In this document: piece after piece, positions 1-6,539 of the stretch
How the letters are laid out: every line of letters starts with the position of its first letter
How positions within the stretch are numbered: position 1 is the first letter of the stretch
Source of the DNA: JBPCRW01 sp050996405
GTDB taxonomy: Bacteria > Acidobacteriota > Blastocatellia > Pyrinomonadales > Pyrinomonadaceae
Length of the DNA stretch: 10,217 nt
Assembly (NCBI GenBank): GCA_050996405.1
Contig: JBPCRW010000205.1
Coordinates: forward strand, 1-10,217
Direction of reading: 5' to 3'
Notes under the pieces: model-generated
Told to the model about the DNA's origin: nothing
Databases searched by the model: none
What the model saw: only the letters and a program-made list of their open reading frames with translations
Program-made: the position numbers and the translations under genes

Positions 1-1551
1 TTTCCAAGCCGTTCCCGTTTTTCCGGCACACGAATAACCGTCAAGCTGCGCTCGCCTGCCTGTGCCTTTCAACACGACTTGACGCAGCATCCGGCGCAAA
101 TCACGCGCCGCATCCTGGCTGACAACCGGAATTTTTTCAGTATCGGGAGATGAAACTGCCTTTCCGTCCGATTGGCGAATTTCTTTGATAATGTGTGGTT
201 TTACACGAACGCCGTCATTGGCTATCGTCGCAAATGCGACGGCGGTTTGCAAAGCCGTCACGCCGATTTCATAACCGATTGACATCGAAGCAAGTGAATC
301 GCCGTTCCAGTTTTGCGGCGGGCGTAATTGCCCTTTGGCTTCCGCCGGAAGTTCGATGCCGGTCGCATCGCCAAACCCGAATCCGCGCTCGTATTTGTAA
401 AATTCATCCTTGCCGACACGCATTCCCGTTTTGATTGCGCCAATGTTGCTGGAAATCGCCAAAGCGTCCGTGTAGGTCATCGTTTTACTGCAATGCGGGT
501 CGCGGAATTCGTGTTTGGCGACTTCGATTACGCCGTTTCCGCAATTAAATTGTCCGTCCGGCGTAATCAGATTATTTTGCAGAGCCGAGCCGTAAGTCAC
601 CAGTTTGAAAACAGAACCGGGCGAATAGATATTTTGAATCGCCCGATTGTTAATATTTTCCGCCGCCGATTCGCCGAATTTGTTCGGGTCAAAGGTCGGA
701 TAGTTTGCCATCGCCAGAATTTCGCCGGTTTTCGGGTCAATGACAATCGCCACGCCCGATTTTGCATTCGCCGCTTCCACACCTTTTCTTAACGCTTCTT
801 CGGTTTTATATTGAATCGAACGCGAAATTGTCAGCACAATATCCTTTGGCGGTTCGCGTTCAGCGTCGTCGTCGGATTCGTCATAAACTCTGCCCAGACG
901 GTCACGGTCGCGCCAAGTTTTAATGACCGCGCCTTTTAAGGTTTGTTCCTGCGAAAGTTCGATTCCGGCTTGCCCGACATCGTCGAGATTGCTGAAACCG
1001 ACAACCTGCGCCGCCAAGCTGCCATACGGATACGAGCGTTTTTGTTCCTCTTTCCAGTGCAGACCTTTAAAATACGGTTCGTCGGCTTTCTTGAGTTCCG
1101 TGTTTTTCAGCTTGTCATTGAGTTTGGCAACCGCGTCCGAATCCATTTTTCGCGCCAGCCAGACAAATCTTTTGCCCGCGTCTTTCGCGTCCTGTAAAGT
1201 TTTTTGAATTTCCTGCGGCTTAATTTTTAGCAGCGATGCTAAAGTTTTTGCGGTTGCCGTCACGTCGTCAATTTCAGACGGGTCGGCATAGAGAGATTCG
1301 ACATTGACGCTCAACGCCAGCGCGCGTCCTTCGCGGTCGAGAATCGAACCGCGCAGCATTTTGCTCTTGTGTTCGTCGCGCCGCTGGTCGAGGGCTTTTT
1401 CGCGCAGCCAATCGCTCTGGTTAATCTGCAAATGGACGAGCCGCACGCCGATAATGCCAATCCAAACCGTAAAAACGGCGACGATAAAAAGAAAGCGCGT
1501 GAAAATCGTCTGCGCCGGATTATGTTTTTTTTGAGCTATGCGTTTCGCCAT
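1..1551 (-). CDS. ftsI: Class B penicillin-binding protein, FtsI/PBP3-like (C-terminal part cut off by window)
   Basis: A septal peptidoglycan transpeptidase that cross-links stem peptides at the division site. The open frame runs without a stop from ATG at 1551 to the left edge (517 codons seen). A basic N-terminus is followed by a membrane anchor at about residues 17-37, then the class B pedestal motif RGSILDREGRALA (67-79). All three transpeptidase boxes are visible: SVFK with Ser313 as the likely nucleophile and Lys316, SSN at 367-369, and KTGT at 511-514, the last only about 10 bases from the window edge. The SxxK-to-KTG spacing (195 residues) is normal for the family. The missing C-terminus may or may not carry PASTA domains, which would decide between FtsI and SpoVD-like naming. 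It starts 16 nt after the ftsL-like gene, with a modest AAGGG ribosome site. Position at the end of mraZ-rsmH-ftsL supports ftsI. Confidence 0.93.
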   Translation of the reverse strand, partial: MAKRIAQKKHNPAQTIFTRFLFIVAVFTVWIGIIGVRLVHLQINQSDWLREKALDQRRDEHKSKMLRGSILDREGRALALSVNVESLYADPSEIDDVTATAKTLASLLKIKPQEIQKTLQDAKDAGKRFVWLARKMDSDAVAKLNDKLKNTELKKADEPYFKGLHWKEEQKRSYPYGSLAAQVVGFSNLDDVGQAGIELSQEQTLKGAVIKTWRDRDRLGRVYDESDDDAEREPPKDIVLTISRSIQYKTEEALRKGVEAANAKSGVAIVIDPKTGEILAMANYPTFDPNKFGESAAENINNRAIQNIYSPGSVFKLVTYGSALQNNLITPDGQFNCGNGVIEVAKHEFRDPHCSKTMTYTDALAISSNIGAIKTGMRVGKDEFYKYERGFGFGDATGIELPAEAKGQLRPPQNWNGDSLASMSIGYEIGVTALQTAVAFATIANDGVRVKPHIIKEIRQSDGKAVSSPDTEKIPVVSQDAARDLRRMLRQVVLKGTGRRAQLDGYSCAGKTGTAWK

Positions 1552-1567
1552 TTTTCCCTTTCCGAAA

Positions 1568-2092
1568 TTATTTTCCAATCACTCGCGGGCGAATATTGTC
1601 CGCCACGAAATTAGACGATTTGGCTTTAGTTTCCTTGACTTCCTTTAAATCTTTTTCGGATTTTGATTTTTCTTCCTTTGTTTCCGAAGGCTTCGGCAAA
1701 AACTCCTGCGCCAATTTTTGGTCGACGGCTTTTTTAGTCGCGGAAGCCGCATTTTCAATTTTCCTGCCGACAGTTTCCATACCGCCTGCGGCAAATTCCT
1801 GCAAGCCGATTTTTTTCGCCGCCTTTTTTATCTCGACGGGCGACAGCGCGACTTCTTTTGCCAGGTAAAGCTGCCGCTGAAGGTTTTCCAAATCCTCTTT
1901 CTGACGGCGAAGTTTGGCGTTTTTAATTCCGTATTCAATCGCGGAAAAATGCTGCCGGGCGGCAAAGAAAAATCCGGTTGCTAAAATCAGTCCGCAGGTC
2001 ATTACCAGAAAACAATATCGCCACGAAATCGAGTCGCGCTGACGCTGGACTTTGTTTGTTTTTTCGTTTTTCGGCAAATTTCTTTTTTTCAT
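1568..2092 (-). CDS. ftsL: FtsL-like division protein (short bitopic coiled-coil protein)
   Basis: A 174-residue protein with a basic cytoplasmic head (1-25), one transmembrane helix (about 27-46) and a periplasmic coiled coil (about 50-80, with the Leu-rich stretch LRRQKEDLENLQRQL). It ends in a charged Lys/Glu-rich tail. The sequence is too divergent to recognise by motif, but topology, size and position between rsmH and ftsI are those of FtsL, which with FtsB and FtsQ recruits and activates FtsW/FtsI. The tail after the coiled coil (about 90 residues) is longer than in Escherichia coli FtsL (121 aa in total). No Shine-Dalgarno is visible before the ATG. The 70 nt separating it from the rsmH stop contain nothing that I recognise. 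The name rests mostly on context. Confidence 0.75.
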   Translation of the reverse strand: MKKRNLPKNEKTNKVQRQRDSISWRYCFLVMTCGLILATGFFFAARQHFSAIEYGIKNAKLRRQKEDLENLQRQLYLAKEVALSPVEIKKAAKKIGLQEFAAGGMETVGRKIENAASATKKAVDQKLAQEFLPKPSETKEEKSKSEKDLKEVKETKAKSSNFVADNIRPRVIGK

Positions 2093-2162
2093 TCGGTTTG
2101 CGGGAATACAAGGAACTATTTTGAAAACAACTTTTATATTTCGTGACTGCTCTAAATTGCGG

Positions 2163-3098
2163 CTAATTCAATTTTCGACAAACTCGAAGTTTTGCGCTGC
2201 GGGCGCGCGGATTTTCCGCAATCTCAATTTCGCTCGCCGTGACCGGTTTGCGCGTTAAAATTTCAACTTTTTTTTCCGCCCCGCAAACGCATTGCGGCAG
2301 GCGCGGCGGGCAAGCGCATTTTCCAGCCGAATTCTGAAAGACTTTTTTAACGATTCGGTCTTCCAGCGAGTGGAAACTTATCACCGCCAGTCGTCCTTCA
2401 ATTTTCAATTTTTCAATCGCCGTTCGCAAAAAATTTTCCAAAATTTCGAGTTCGCTGTTGACGGCAATCCGCAACGCTTGAAAAGTTTTTGTCGCCGGAT
2501 GAATTCTGTCCTTTTTATTTACGGCGCGAACCGCTCCGGCAACCAGTTCGGCAAGTTCGCGCGTCGTTTTCGGAGCGTCGCCGCGCGTCCTTCTTTCGAC
2601 GATGCGGTGGGCGATGCGCCTTGAAAATCTTTCCTCGCCGTATTCGTAAATGATGCGGGCGATTTCAAATTCGGAAAGTGTTTCGAGCAGTTCGGCGGCG
2701 GTCAGCGTTTCCGAATCGGGATTCATACGCATATCGAGCGGCGCGTCAAAGCGAAAACTAAACCCGCGCGTTTCGCTGTCAAGCTGCAAGGACGAAACTC
2801 CCAAATCTGCTAAAATTCCGTCCACCTTTTCAATTCCCGCATTTGCTAAAACCTCTCCGAGTTCAGAAAAATTCGCGTGGAAAATTCTGTATCTGCCAGA
2901 AAATTTTTCGAGCCGTTTTTCGGCAATCGCAATCGCTTCCGAGTCCTGGTCAATGCCGATGATTTTTGCGTCGCCGGAAGCCGACAAAATCGCCGCCGCG
3001 TGTCCGCCGAGTCCGAGCGTCGCGTCAACAAAAATTCCGCCCCGCGCGGGCGCGAGAAACTCTAAAGTTTCCGCCAGTAAAACGGATTGATGCAGCAT
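2163..3098 (-). CDS. rsmH: 16S rRNA (cytosine(1402)-N(4))-methyltransferase RsmH
   Basis: Methylates N4 of C1402 in the decoding centre of 16S rRNA using S-adenosylmethionine (formerly MraW). With the ATG at 3098 the protein is 311 residues, the usual length, and starts MLHQSVLLAE, matching the family's conserved N-terminus. Motifs in order: DATLGLGGHAA (25-35, SAM-binding loop), GIDQD (48-52), the signature DLGVSS (98-103) with LDMRMNP just after it, then KTFQALRIAVNSEL and VISFHSLEDRIVK near the C-terminus. A TTG codon 27 nt upstream (3125) would add nine residues. I prefer the ATG because the family begins with this xHxxVLLxE sequence; neither start has a clear ribosome site. Second gene of the dcw cluster, 39 nt after mraZ with the chosen start. 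Confidence 0.96.
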   Translation of the reverse strand: MLHQSVLLAETLEFLAPARGGIFVDATLGLGGHAAAILSASGDAKIIGIDQDSEAIAIAEKRLEKFSGRYRIFHANFSELGEVLANAGIEKVDGILADLGVSSLQLDSETRGFSFRFDAPLDMRMNPDSETLTAAELLETLSEFEIARIIYEYGEERFSRRIAHRIVERRTRGDAPKTTRELAELVAGAVRAVNKKDRIHPATKTFQALRIAVNSELEILENFLRTAIEKLKIEGRLAVISFHSLEDRIVKKVFQNSAGKCACPPRLPQCVCGAEKKVEILTRKPVTASEIEIAENPRARSAKLRVCRKLN

Positions 3099-3137
3099 TT
3101 TGGCATTTTTCGTTTGTTCTTTCAAAGAGCAAAAATT

Positions 3138-3578
3138 TTAAATTCCGAGCCGCGCCAACATCGCTTCGTGTTCGGCTGTAAACGGATTTTGCAGTAAATA
3201 CCGCTCCATCCTTTCACGATTCCAAATGTCCAGAAACGTTAATGAACCGATAACCGCGACATCGCCGCAAGTTTCCGTTTTCTGCCGCAAAAGTGGATGA
3301 ATCAGAATGCGTCCCTGATTATCAATCTCGGATTCCTGCCCGAAGAAATTCATCCGCGTCAAATAAATCCGCCGTGCGGCTTCGTTTGAAGGCAAAAGCG
3401 CAAGTTTTTGTTCAATCTTTTCCCACTCGGAAAGCGGAAAAATTTGCACACTCTCGCCGGTCAGACTCGTCACATAAACGCCTGAATCGTATTTTTCTTC
3501 GAGCTTACGCCGGAAATACGTCGGAATTTTCAGCCGTCCCTTTTCGTCAACCCGCGCCGTATAATTTCCGCGTAGCAT
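3138..3578 (-). CDS. mraZ: Transcriptional regulator MraZ
   Basis: A 146-residue protein with two SpoVT/AbrB-type DNA-binding half-domains, at about 5-47 (DEKGRLKIP at 11-19) and 76-119 (DNQGRILIHP at 86-95). This tandem fold is diagnostic of MraZ, which forms a ring-shaped oligomer and binds direct repeats upstream of its own operon, usually repressing it. The start MLRGNYTARVDEKGRL matches the family N-terminus. It is the first gene of the dcw cluster, and the region upstream holds a promoter plus three 10-bp repeats that fit autoregulation. The ATG is preceded by an A-rich stretch without a Shine-Dalgarno sequence. Confidence 0.96.
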   Translation of the reverse strand: MLRGNYTARVDEKGRLKIPTYFRRKLEEKYDSGVYVTSLTGESVQIFPLSEWEKIEQKLALLPSNEAARRIYLTRMNFFGQESEIDNQGRILIHPLLRQKTETCGDVAVIGSLTFLDIWNRERMERYLLQNPFTAEHEAMLARLGI

Positions 3579-3595
3579 TTTATTTTTTTCTGGGG

Positions 3596-3642
3596 AAAGT
3601 GCTTAAAACCAGTCCGCATTTTTTTTGAATCTTAAACACTTT
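3596..3642 (-). repeat. 13-bp inverted repeat in the mraZ leader
   Basis: The plus-strand arms are 3596-3608 (AAAGTGCTTAAAA) and 3630-3642 (TCTTAAACACTTT), separated by 21 nt. As DNA the dyad has two mismatches. In RNA of mraZ sense both become U-G and G-U pairs, giving an unbroken 13-bp helix. In RNA of the opposite strand the same positions are C-A and A-C mismatches. This asymmetry favours a leader RNA hairpin ending 17 nt before the mraZ start codon, although a protein-binding dyad is also possible. The arms contain AAAGTG, the core also seen in the operator. Confidence 0.5.
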
Positions 3643-3668
3643 TCGTGGAATGATTTTTTCCGTCTAAA

Positions 3669-3698
3669 CGTCCACTTTAGACCATTTTCGACCACTTG
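3669..3698 (-). promoter_or_regulatory. Putative MraZ operator: three contiguous 10-bp direct repeats
   Basis: On the minus strand three decamers follow one another without a gap: CAAGTGGTCG, AAAATGGTCT and AAAGTGGACG. The consensus is MAARTGGWCK. One-helical-turn spacing puts the same face of each box on one side of the DNA, which fits an oligomeric ring binding successive half-domains. Known MraZ sites are short direct repeats with about 10-bp periodicity (TGGG-type in E. coli, AAAGTG-type in mollicutes), so both the spacing and the AAAGTGG core match. The array starts within about 7 nt of the predicted -10 box, so binding would overlap the transcription start. Assignment to MraZ is inferred from position and resemblance. 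Confidence 0.8.
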
Positions 3699-3704
3699 TA
3701 GAGC

Positions 3705-3734
3705 ATCTTACGACTTTGCGGCGCGTTGTGTCAA
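3705..3734 (-). promoter_or_regulatory. Sigma70-like promoter of the mraZ operon
   Basis: Read on the minus strand: a perfect -35 hexamer TTGACA (3729-3734), an 18-nt spacer, and the -10 hexamer TAAGAT (3705-3710), which keeps the key TA...AT positions. Transcription would begin around 3697-3699, directly at the operator repeats, giving a leader of about 120 nt before mraZ. It is the best promoter match I noticed in the window. Confidence 0.65.
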
Positions 3735-3763
3735 GGATTATTTTCAGTTTTTTTGCATAAATC

Positions 3764-3775
3764 AAGTGCTTAAAA
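3764..3775 (+). repeat. Extra copy of the AAGTGCTTAAAA motif
   Basis: The 12-mer AAGTGCTTAAAA here is identical to 3597-3608 in the mraZ leader. It lies about 30 nt upstream of the predicted mraZ -35 box, in the divergent region between mraZ and the ZIP transporter gene. The rest of this 295-bp divergent region (3579-3873) holds no gene that I can support, and I found no convincing plus-strand promoter for the ZIP gene. Confidence 0.4.
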
Positions 3776-3873
3776 TTTTACACGGAATTCACAGCCGTAA
3801 TTTTGAAAAAAATTTGTCTTGTTTGAAAGTTTCTTTGCTAAATCATTTCTATTTGCGTTAAAGTTTTGTCTTT

Positions 3874-4677
3874 ATGCATTTCAATTTTTTTGAACTTCTG
3901 CTGCTCGGAATTTTTGCCGGTTTCGCCAACATTCTCGGCGGTCTGATTTTGTTTCCGGCGGGCGTTCACAATCGTTTCAAATTCGCGCTGAAATATATTC
4001 TGGCAATCGGCGCGGGATTTATGCTGGCGGTGACATTTATCGAGATTTTCCCCGAAACGATTTCGCTCTGGCAAATAAAGGCGAATTCCGCACAGCCGGA
4101 AGTTTTTATTATTCCGATGGCTTTGCTGCTTTTAGGTTATCTTTTAACGCAGTTTTTTGAACACACGATTGCGCCGCACGTTCATCTCGGCGAAGAAGTT
4201 CACAGCGACCATTTGATTCCAACTTCATCGGCTTACACGGCAATCGGCGGGCTTTTGATTCACACTTTTTTCGACGGCGTTTCGATTGCCGCTGCCGCGC
4301 AGGTCGATTTTAAAACCGGCATTCTGGTTTTCTTCGCCATCTTTCTGCATAAATTTCCCGAAGGTTTTACGATTGCTTCGATGATTCTCGCCGCCGGAAA
4401 AGGTTTTCGAGAAGTTTTGGCTGCCACCTCCTTGGTCGGTTTAACAACGCTGCTCGGCGTTTTGTTTTTTCTTTTAGTCGGAAATAATGTCGGTTTTACG
4501 GTTGCCTACGCGCTTCCGCTGGCAAGCGGCGTGATGCTCTATGTTGCCGCAAGCGATTTAATTCCCGAAGTTAATCATCACGGCGGCAAACGACCGCTCG
4601 TGCCTTTGTGCGTGTTCGGCGGTGTCGCTCTGTTTTTTCTGCTACACTACATCTTGCACGGAATTTTGGAAAGTTAG
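3874..4677 (+). CDS. ZIP family metal transporter
   Basis: A 267-residue polytopic inner-membrane protein that would import divalent metal (zinc, iron or manganese; selectivity cannot be read here). About eight hydrophobic segments are visible, as in ZIP carriers. The two metal-site helices are clear: H130-T-F-F-D134-G in TM4 and H159-K-F-P-E163-G in TM5. A His-rich loop between TM3 and TM4 carries H97, H102, H104, H110 and H113, the usual variable metal-collecting loop. The TM4 motif with Asp-Gly resembles the LIV-1 branch, whereas TM5 has the bacterial HKxPEG form. No Shine-Dalgarno precedes the ATG. The gene diverges from mraZ and is followed 56 nt later by the TPM gene in the same direction; a functional link is not evident. 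Confidence 0.92.
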   Translation: MHFNFFELLLLGIFAGFANILGGLILFPAGVHNRFKFALKYILAIGAGFMLAVTFIEIFPETISLWQIKANSAQPEVFIIPMALLLLGYLLTQFFEHTIAPHVHLGEEVHSDHLIPTSSAYTAIGGLLIHTFFDGVSIAAAAQVDFKTGILVFFAIFLHKFPEGFTIASMILAAGKGFREVLAATSLVGLTTLLGVLFFLLVGNNVGFTVAYALPLASGVMLYVAASDLIPEVNHHGGKRPLVPLCVFGGVALFFLLHYILHGILES

Positions 4678-4733
4678 GAACTTTGCGAAGAAACTTTCGT
4701 AATTCTTTCGGACTCGGCAGAATTATTTTGCGA

Positions 4734-5606
4734 ATGAAAAGAATTTCTTTAAAACTGAATTTACTGCTCGTCTCGATTCTCGTTTTAACGAGTCTGCAAA
4801 TTTTTGCACAAACCAGTCAGCCGTTTTCAATCAACACTTCGCCGCTGCCCGCGCCGACCAGTCCGGTGATGGATTACGCGAACGTTTTGGATGCGGCGAC
4901 GAAACAGCAGTTAGAACAAAAAATCATTCAGTTTCGTGATTCGACCAACCCGAAAGTCGAACTGGCGGTGGCGATTGTTTCGACGACGGGCGACCGCGAT
5001 ATTTTCGATTATTCGCTAGCGGTGGCACGCGGATGGGGAATCGGCTCGAAGGAAAGCGATAATCCGGGCGCGCTGCTGTTTATCGCAGTCAACGACCGGA
5101 AATATTTTACGCAGGTCAGCCGGGATTTGGAAGACGAACTGCCCGACGGCGTGGTCGGGAGTTTGCAGCGTCAATATCTCGTTCCGGCTTTTAAACAGCA
5201 GCAATACGGCAAGGGCGTTTCGGATACGATTGACGCATATATTCGCACGATTCGAGCAAAACAAAACGGCGAACCGACACCGGAAATTGCCAACCAAAAA
5301 AGTGAAATCTCACGTTCGGGAGGAATTTCCGGCATCATGACTTGTCTAATTATATTATTTGTTCTTATGATTTTGATTTTCAGTCGGGGCGGGCGCGGCG
5401 GCGGCGGAAATAACGGCGGGCGCGGCGGTTTCGGCGGAGGCGGTTTCGGCGGCGCATTACCTTGGATTATCGGCTCGGTTATCGCCAATAGCGGCAGGTC
5501 AAGCGGTTCATCGGGCAGTGGTTGGGGCGGCTCATCCGGCGGCGGTTGGGGCGGTTTCGGCGGCGGCGGCAGTTTCGGCGGCGGCGGCGCGGGCGGCAGT
5601 TGGTAA
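4734..5606 (+). CDS. TPM domain protein with signal peptide and Gly-rich tail (YgcG-like)
   Basis: I chose the ATG at 4734 (290 aa) because it begins a clean signal peptide, MKRISLKLNLLLVSILVLTS followed by LQIFA, with likely cleavage after residue 25. A longer frame would overlap the ZIP gene and bury this signal. The TPM (Psb32/YgcG) domain follows at about 45-175, opening with VMDYANVLD and containing ALLFIAVNDRKYFTQV. A hydrophobic helix at about 198-217 would anchor it, leaving a Gly/Ser-rich tail (218-290) with one hydrophobic patch (ALPWIIGSVIA) and ending GGSW, a hallmark of YgcG-like proteins. TPM domains include Psb32 (photosystem repair) and YgcG; biochemical function is mostly unknown. 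LemA, encoded two genes downstream, is the typical partner. The tail coding region (about 5385-5603) is very GGC-rich. Confidence 0.9.
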   Translation: MKRISLKLNLLLVSILVLTSLQIFAQTSQPFSINTSPLPAPTSPVMDYANVLDAATKQQLEQKIIQFRDSTNPKVELAVAIVSTTGDRDIFDYSLAVARGWGIGSKESDNPGALLFIAVNDRKYFTQVSRDLEDELPDGVVGSLQRQYLVPAFKQQQYGKGVSDTIDAYIRTIRAKQNGEPTPEIANQKSEISRSGGISGIMTCLIILFVLMILIFSRGGRGGGGNNGGRGGFGGGGFGGALPWIIGSVIANSGRSSGSSGSGWGGSSGGGWGGFGGGGSFGGGGAGGSW

Positions 5607-5614
5607 ATCAACAG

Positions 5615-5722
5615 AAAACGGAAAATGGATAATGGAAAATTTTATGCGGTTTAAAATTTGAGCCGAGTCATCAATCGTAAATTTGTAAATAAGATTTAGA
5701 TTTTTCGTTTTCCGTTTTACAT
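5615..5722. repeat. Facing heptamer arrays, site A (TPM / nucleotidyltransferase junction)
   Basis: The left array is AAAACGG, AAAATGG, ATAATGG in exact 7-bp register (5615-5635). The right array is TTTTCGT, TTTCCGT, TTTACAT (5702-5722), whose reverse complement gives ATGTAAA, ACGGAAA, ACGAAAA. The arms are thus inverted copies of the same degenerate unit, sharing AAAACGGAAAA/TTTTCCGTTTT. The right arm ends 8 nt before the start codon of the next gene. About 66 nt of AT-rich sequence without a recognisable feature separates the arms. This is the most degenerate of five such sites in the window. Confidence 0.7.
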
Positions 5723-5730
5723 TAAAAATT

Positions 5731-6459
5731 ATGTCTTTAGCAAAAAATCAGTTTGACGATTTGGTTGACGATTTAAAGGCGACACACGGCGCGAATCTCG
5801 CTTCGGTGATGCTTTACGGTTCGGCGGCGGCAGGCGATTTTGTCGCCGACGCATCCGATTATAATTTACTGATTGCATTAAAACAGATTCGCCCGAAAGA
5901 CCTTCGCGCGGCGCAAGCCCCGATGCGCGAGTGGAATCGGATGGGACATCCTTTGCCCGTCTATTTTACCGTTTCGGAACTGCAAAAGGCGACGGATGTT
6001 TTCCCGATTGAGTTTCACCAGATGCGAAAGGCGCGAAAAATTCTTTACGGCGAAGATTTGCTGGCAAACATAGAAATTTCCAATGAATTTCTGCGTCATC
6101 AAACCGAATACGAACTTCGCGGCAAATTGATTCAACTGCGGCGCGCCTTTATTCCCGCATCGGTTTCGACGGAAAAACTGTTGAATTTAATGAGCGAAAG
6201 TTTGGTCAGTTTCGCCACTCTGTTTCGCGCCGTTTTGCTGCTGCACGGCGTTGAACCGCCGCTCGCCAAACGCGATGTCGCCCGAATGCTGGCGCGGCAT
6301 TTAAAAATAGACGGCGCGCCGTTTGAAAAGATTTTTGATTTGCGCGAGAAAAATGCTTTCGCGCAAATGGACGAAGTTTCGGCGAACCGGCTTTTTTCCG
6401 AATATATGGAACAGATTGAAAACGTGATTGAAGCGGTTGACCGATTGGAAAAATCGTAA
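5731..6459 (+). CDS. Nucleotidyltransferase-fold protein with helical C-terminal domain, function unknown
   Basis: A 242-residue protein with an N-terminal Pol-beta/MNT-type nucleotidyltransferase motif: LYGSAAAGDF (G30-S31) followed by SDYNLLIAL (42-50). The usual metal-binding pair DxD reads D43-Y44-N45 here, so the second carboxylate is replaced by Asn and catalysis may be lost or altered. From about residue 115 on it is all-helical (YELRGKLIQLRRAF, ESLVSFATLFRAVLLLHGVEPPL), resembling the helical substrate domain of aminoglycoside-type nucleotidyltransferases or a HEPN-like bundle. RMLARH (185-190) formally fits an R-x4-H pattern, but this may be chance. No signal peptide is visible, so it should be cytoplasmic, unlike its neighbours TPM and LemA. 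No Shine-Dalgarno is seen. Substrate cannot be named. Confidence 0.8.
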   Translation: MSLAKNQFDDLVDDLKATHGANLASVMLYGSAAAGDFVADASDYNLLIALKQIRPKDLRAAQAPMREWNRMGHPLPVYFTVSELQKATDVFPIEFHQMRKARKILYGEDLLANIEISNEFLRHQTEYELRGKLIQLRRAFIPASVSTEKLLNLMSESLVSFATLFRAVLLLHGVEPPLAKRDVARMLARHLKIDGAPFEKIFDLREKNAFAQMDEVSANRLFSEYMEQIENVIEAVDRLEKS

Positions 6460-6520
6460 ATGGTTAATGGTTAATTGTCGAAAACGATTGCCATTAACAA
6501 GGAAACAATTAACAATTAAC
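6451..6520. repeat. Facing heptamer arrays, site B (nucleotidyltransferase / lemA junction)
   Basis: The left array in 7-bp register is AAATCGT, AAATGGT, TAATGGT, TAATTGT (6451-6478). Its first unit and part of the second contain the last two codons and stop of the nucleotidyltransferase gene. The right array is CCATTAA, CAAGGAA, ACAATTA, ACAATTA (6491-6518). The inverted matches are GTTAATTGT (6470-6478) with ACAATTAAC (6505-6513 and 6512-6520), and GTTAATGG (6463-6470) with CCATTAAC (6491-6498). The right arm ends 8 nt before the lemA Shine-Dalgarno. Confidence 0.8.
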
Positions 6521-6528
6521 TTTTTATG

Positions 6529-6533
6529 AGGAG
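6529..6533 (+). promoter_or_regulatory. Strong ribosome binding site of lemA
   Basis: AGGAG (within GAGGAGA) lies 6 nt before the ATG at 6540. It is one of only two strong Shine-Dalgarno sequences I find in the window and fixes the lemA start. Confidence 0.85.
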
Positions 6534-6539
6534 ACAAAA

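Noticed and set aside
328..792. Plus-strand open frame of about 154 codons
   Set aside because: It lies entirely antisense to the FtsI transpeptidase domain, whose motifs (SxxK, SxN) are unambiguous. The translation has no recognisable domain.
3099..3125. TTG start for rsmH, nine codons upstream
   Set aside because: The conserved family N-terminus begins at the ATG at 3098, and no ribosome site supports the TTG. It cannot be fully excluded.
4608..4733. Upstream extension of the TPM gene
   Set aside because: It overlaps the ZIP gene, encodes an Arg-rich stretch, and would bury the signal peptide that starts at 4734.
5171..5611. Minus-strand Pro-rich open frame
   Set aside because: It is the antisense image of the Gly-rich TPM tail (GGC read backwards gives Pro codons), not a gene.
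6283..6300. HEPN ribonuclease motif in the nucleotidyltransferase protein (R185-x4-H190)
   Set aside because: A single R-x4-H match in an Arg-rich helix is weak, and the rest of the HEPN signature is not evident. Mentioned only as a possibility in the gene entry.
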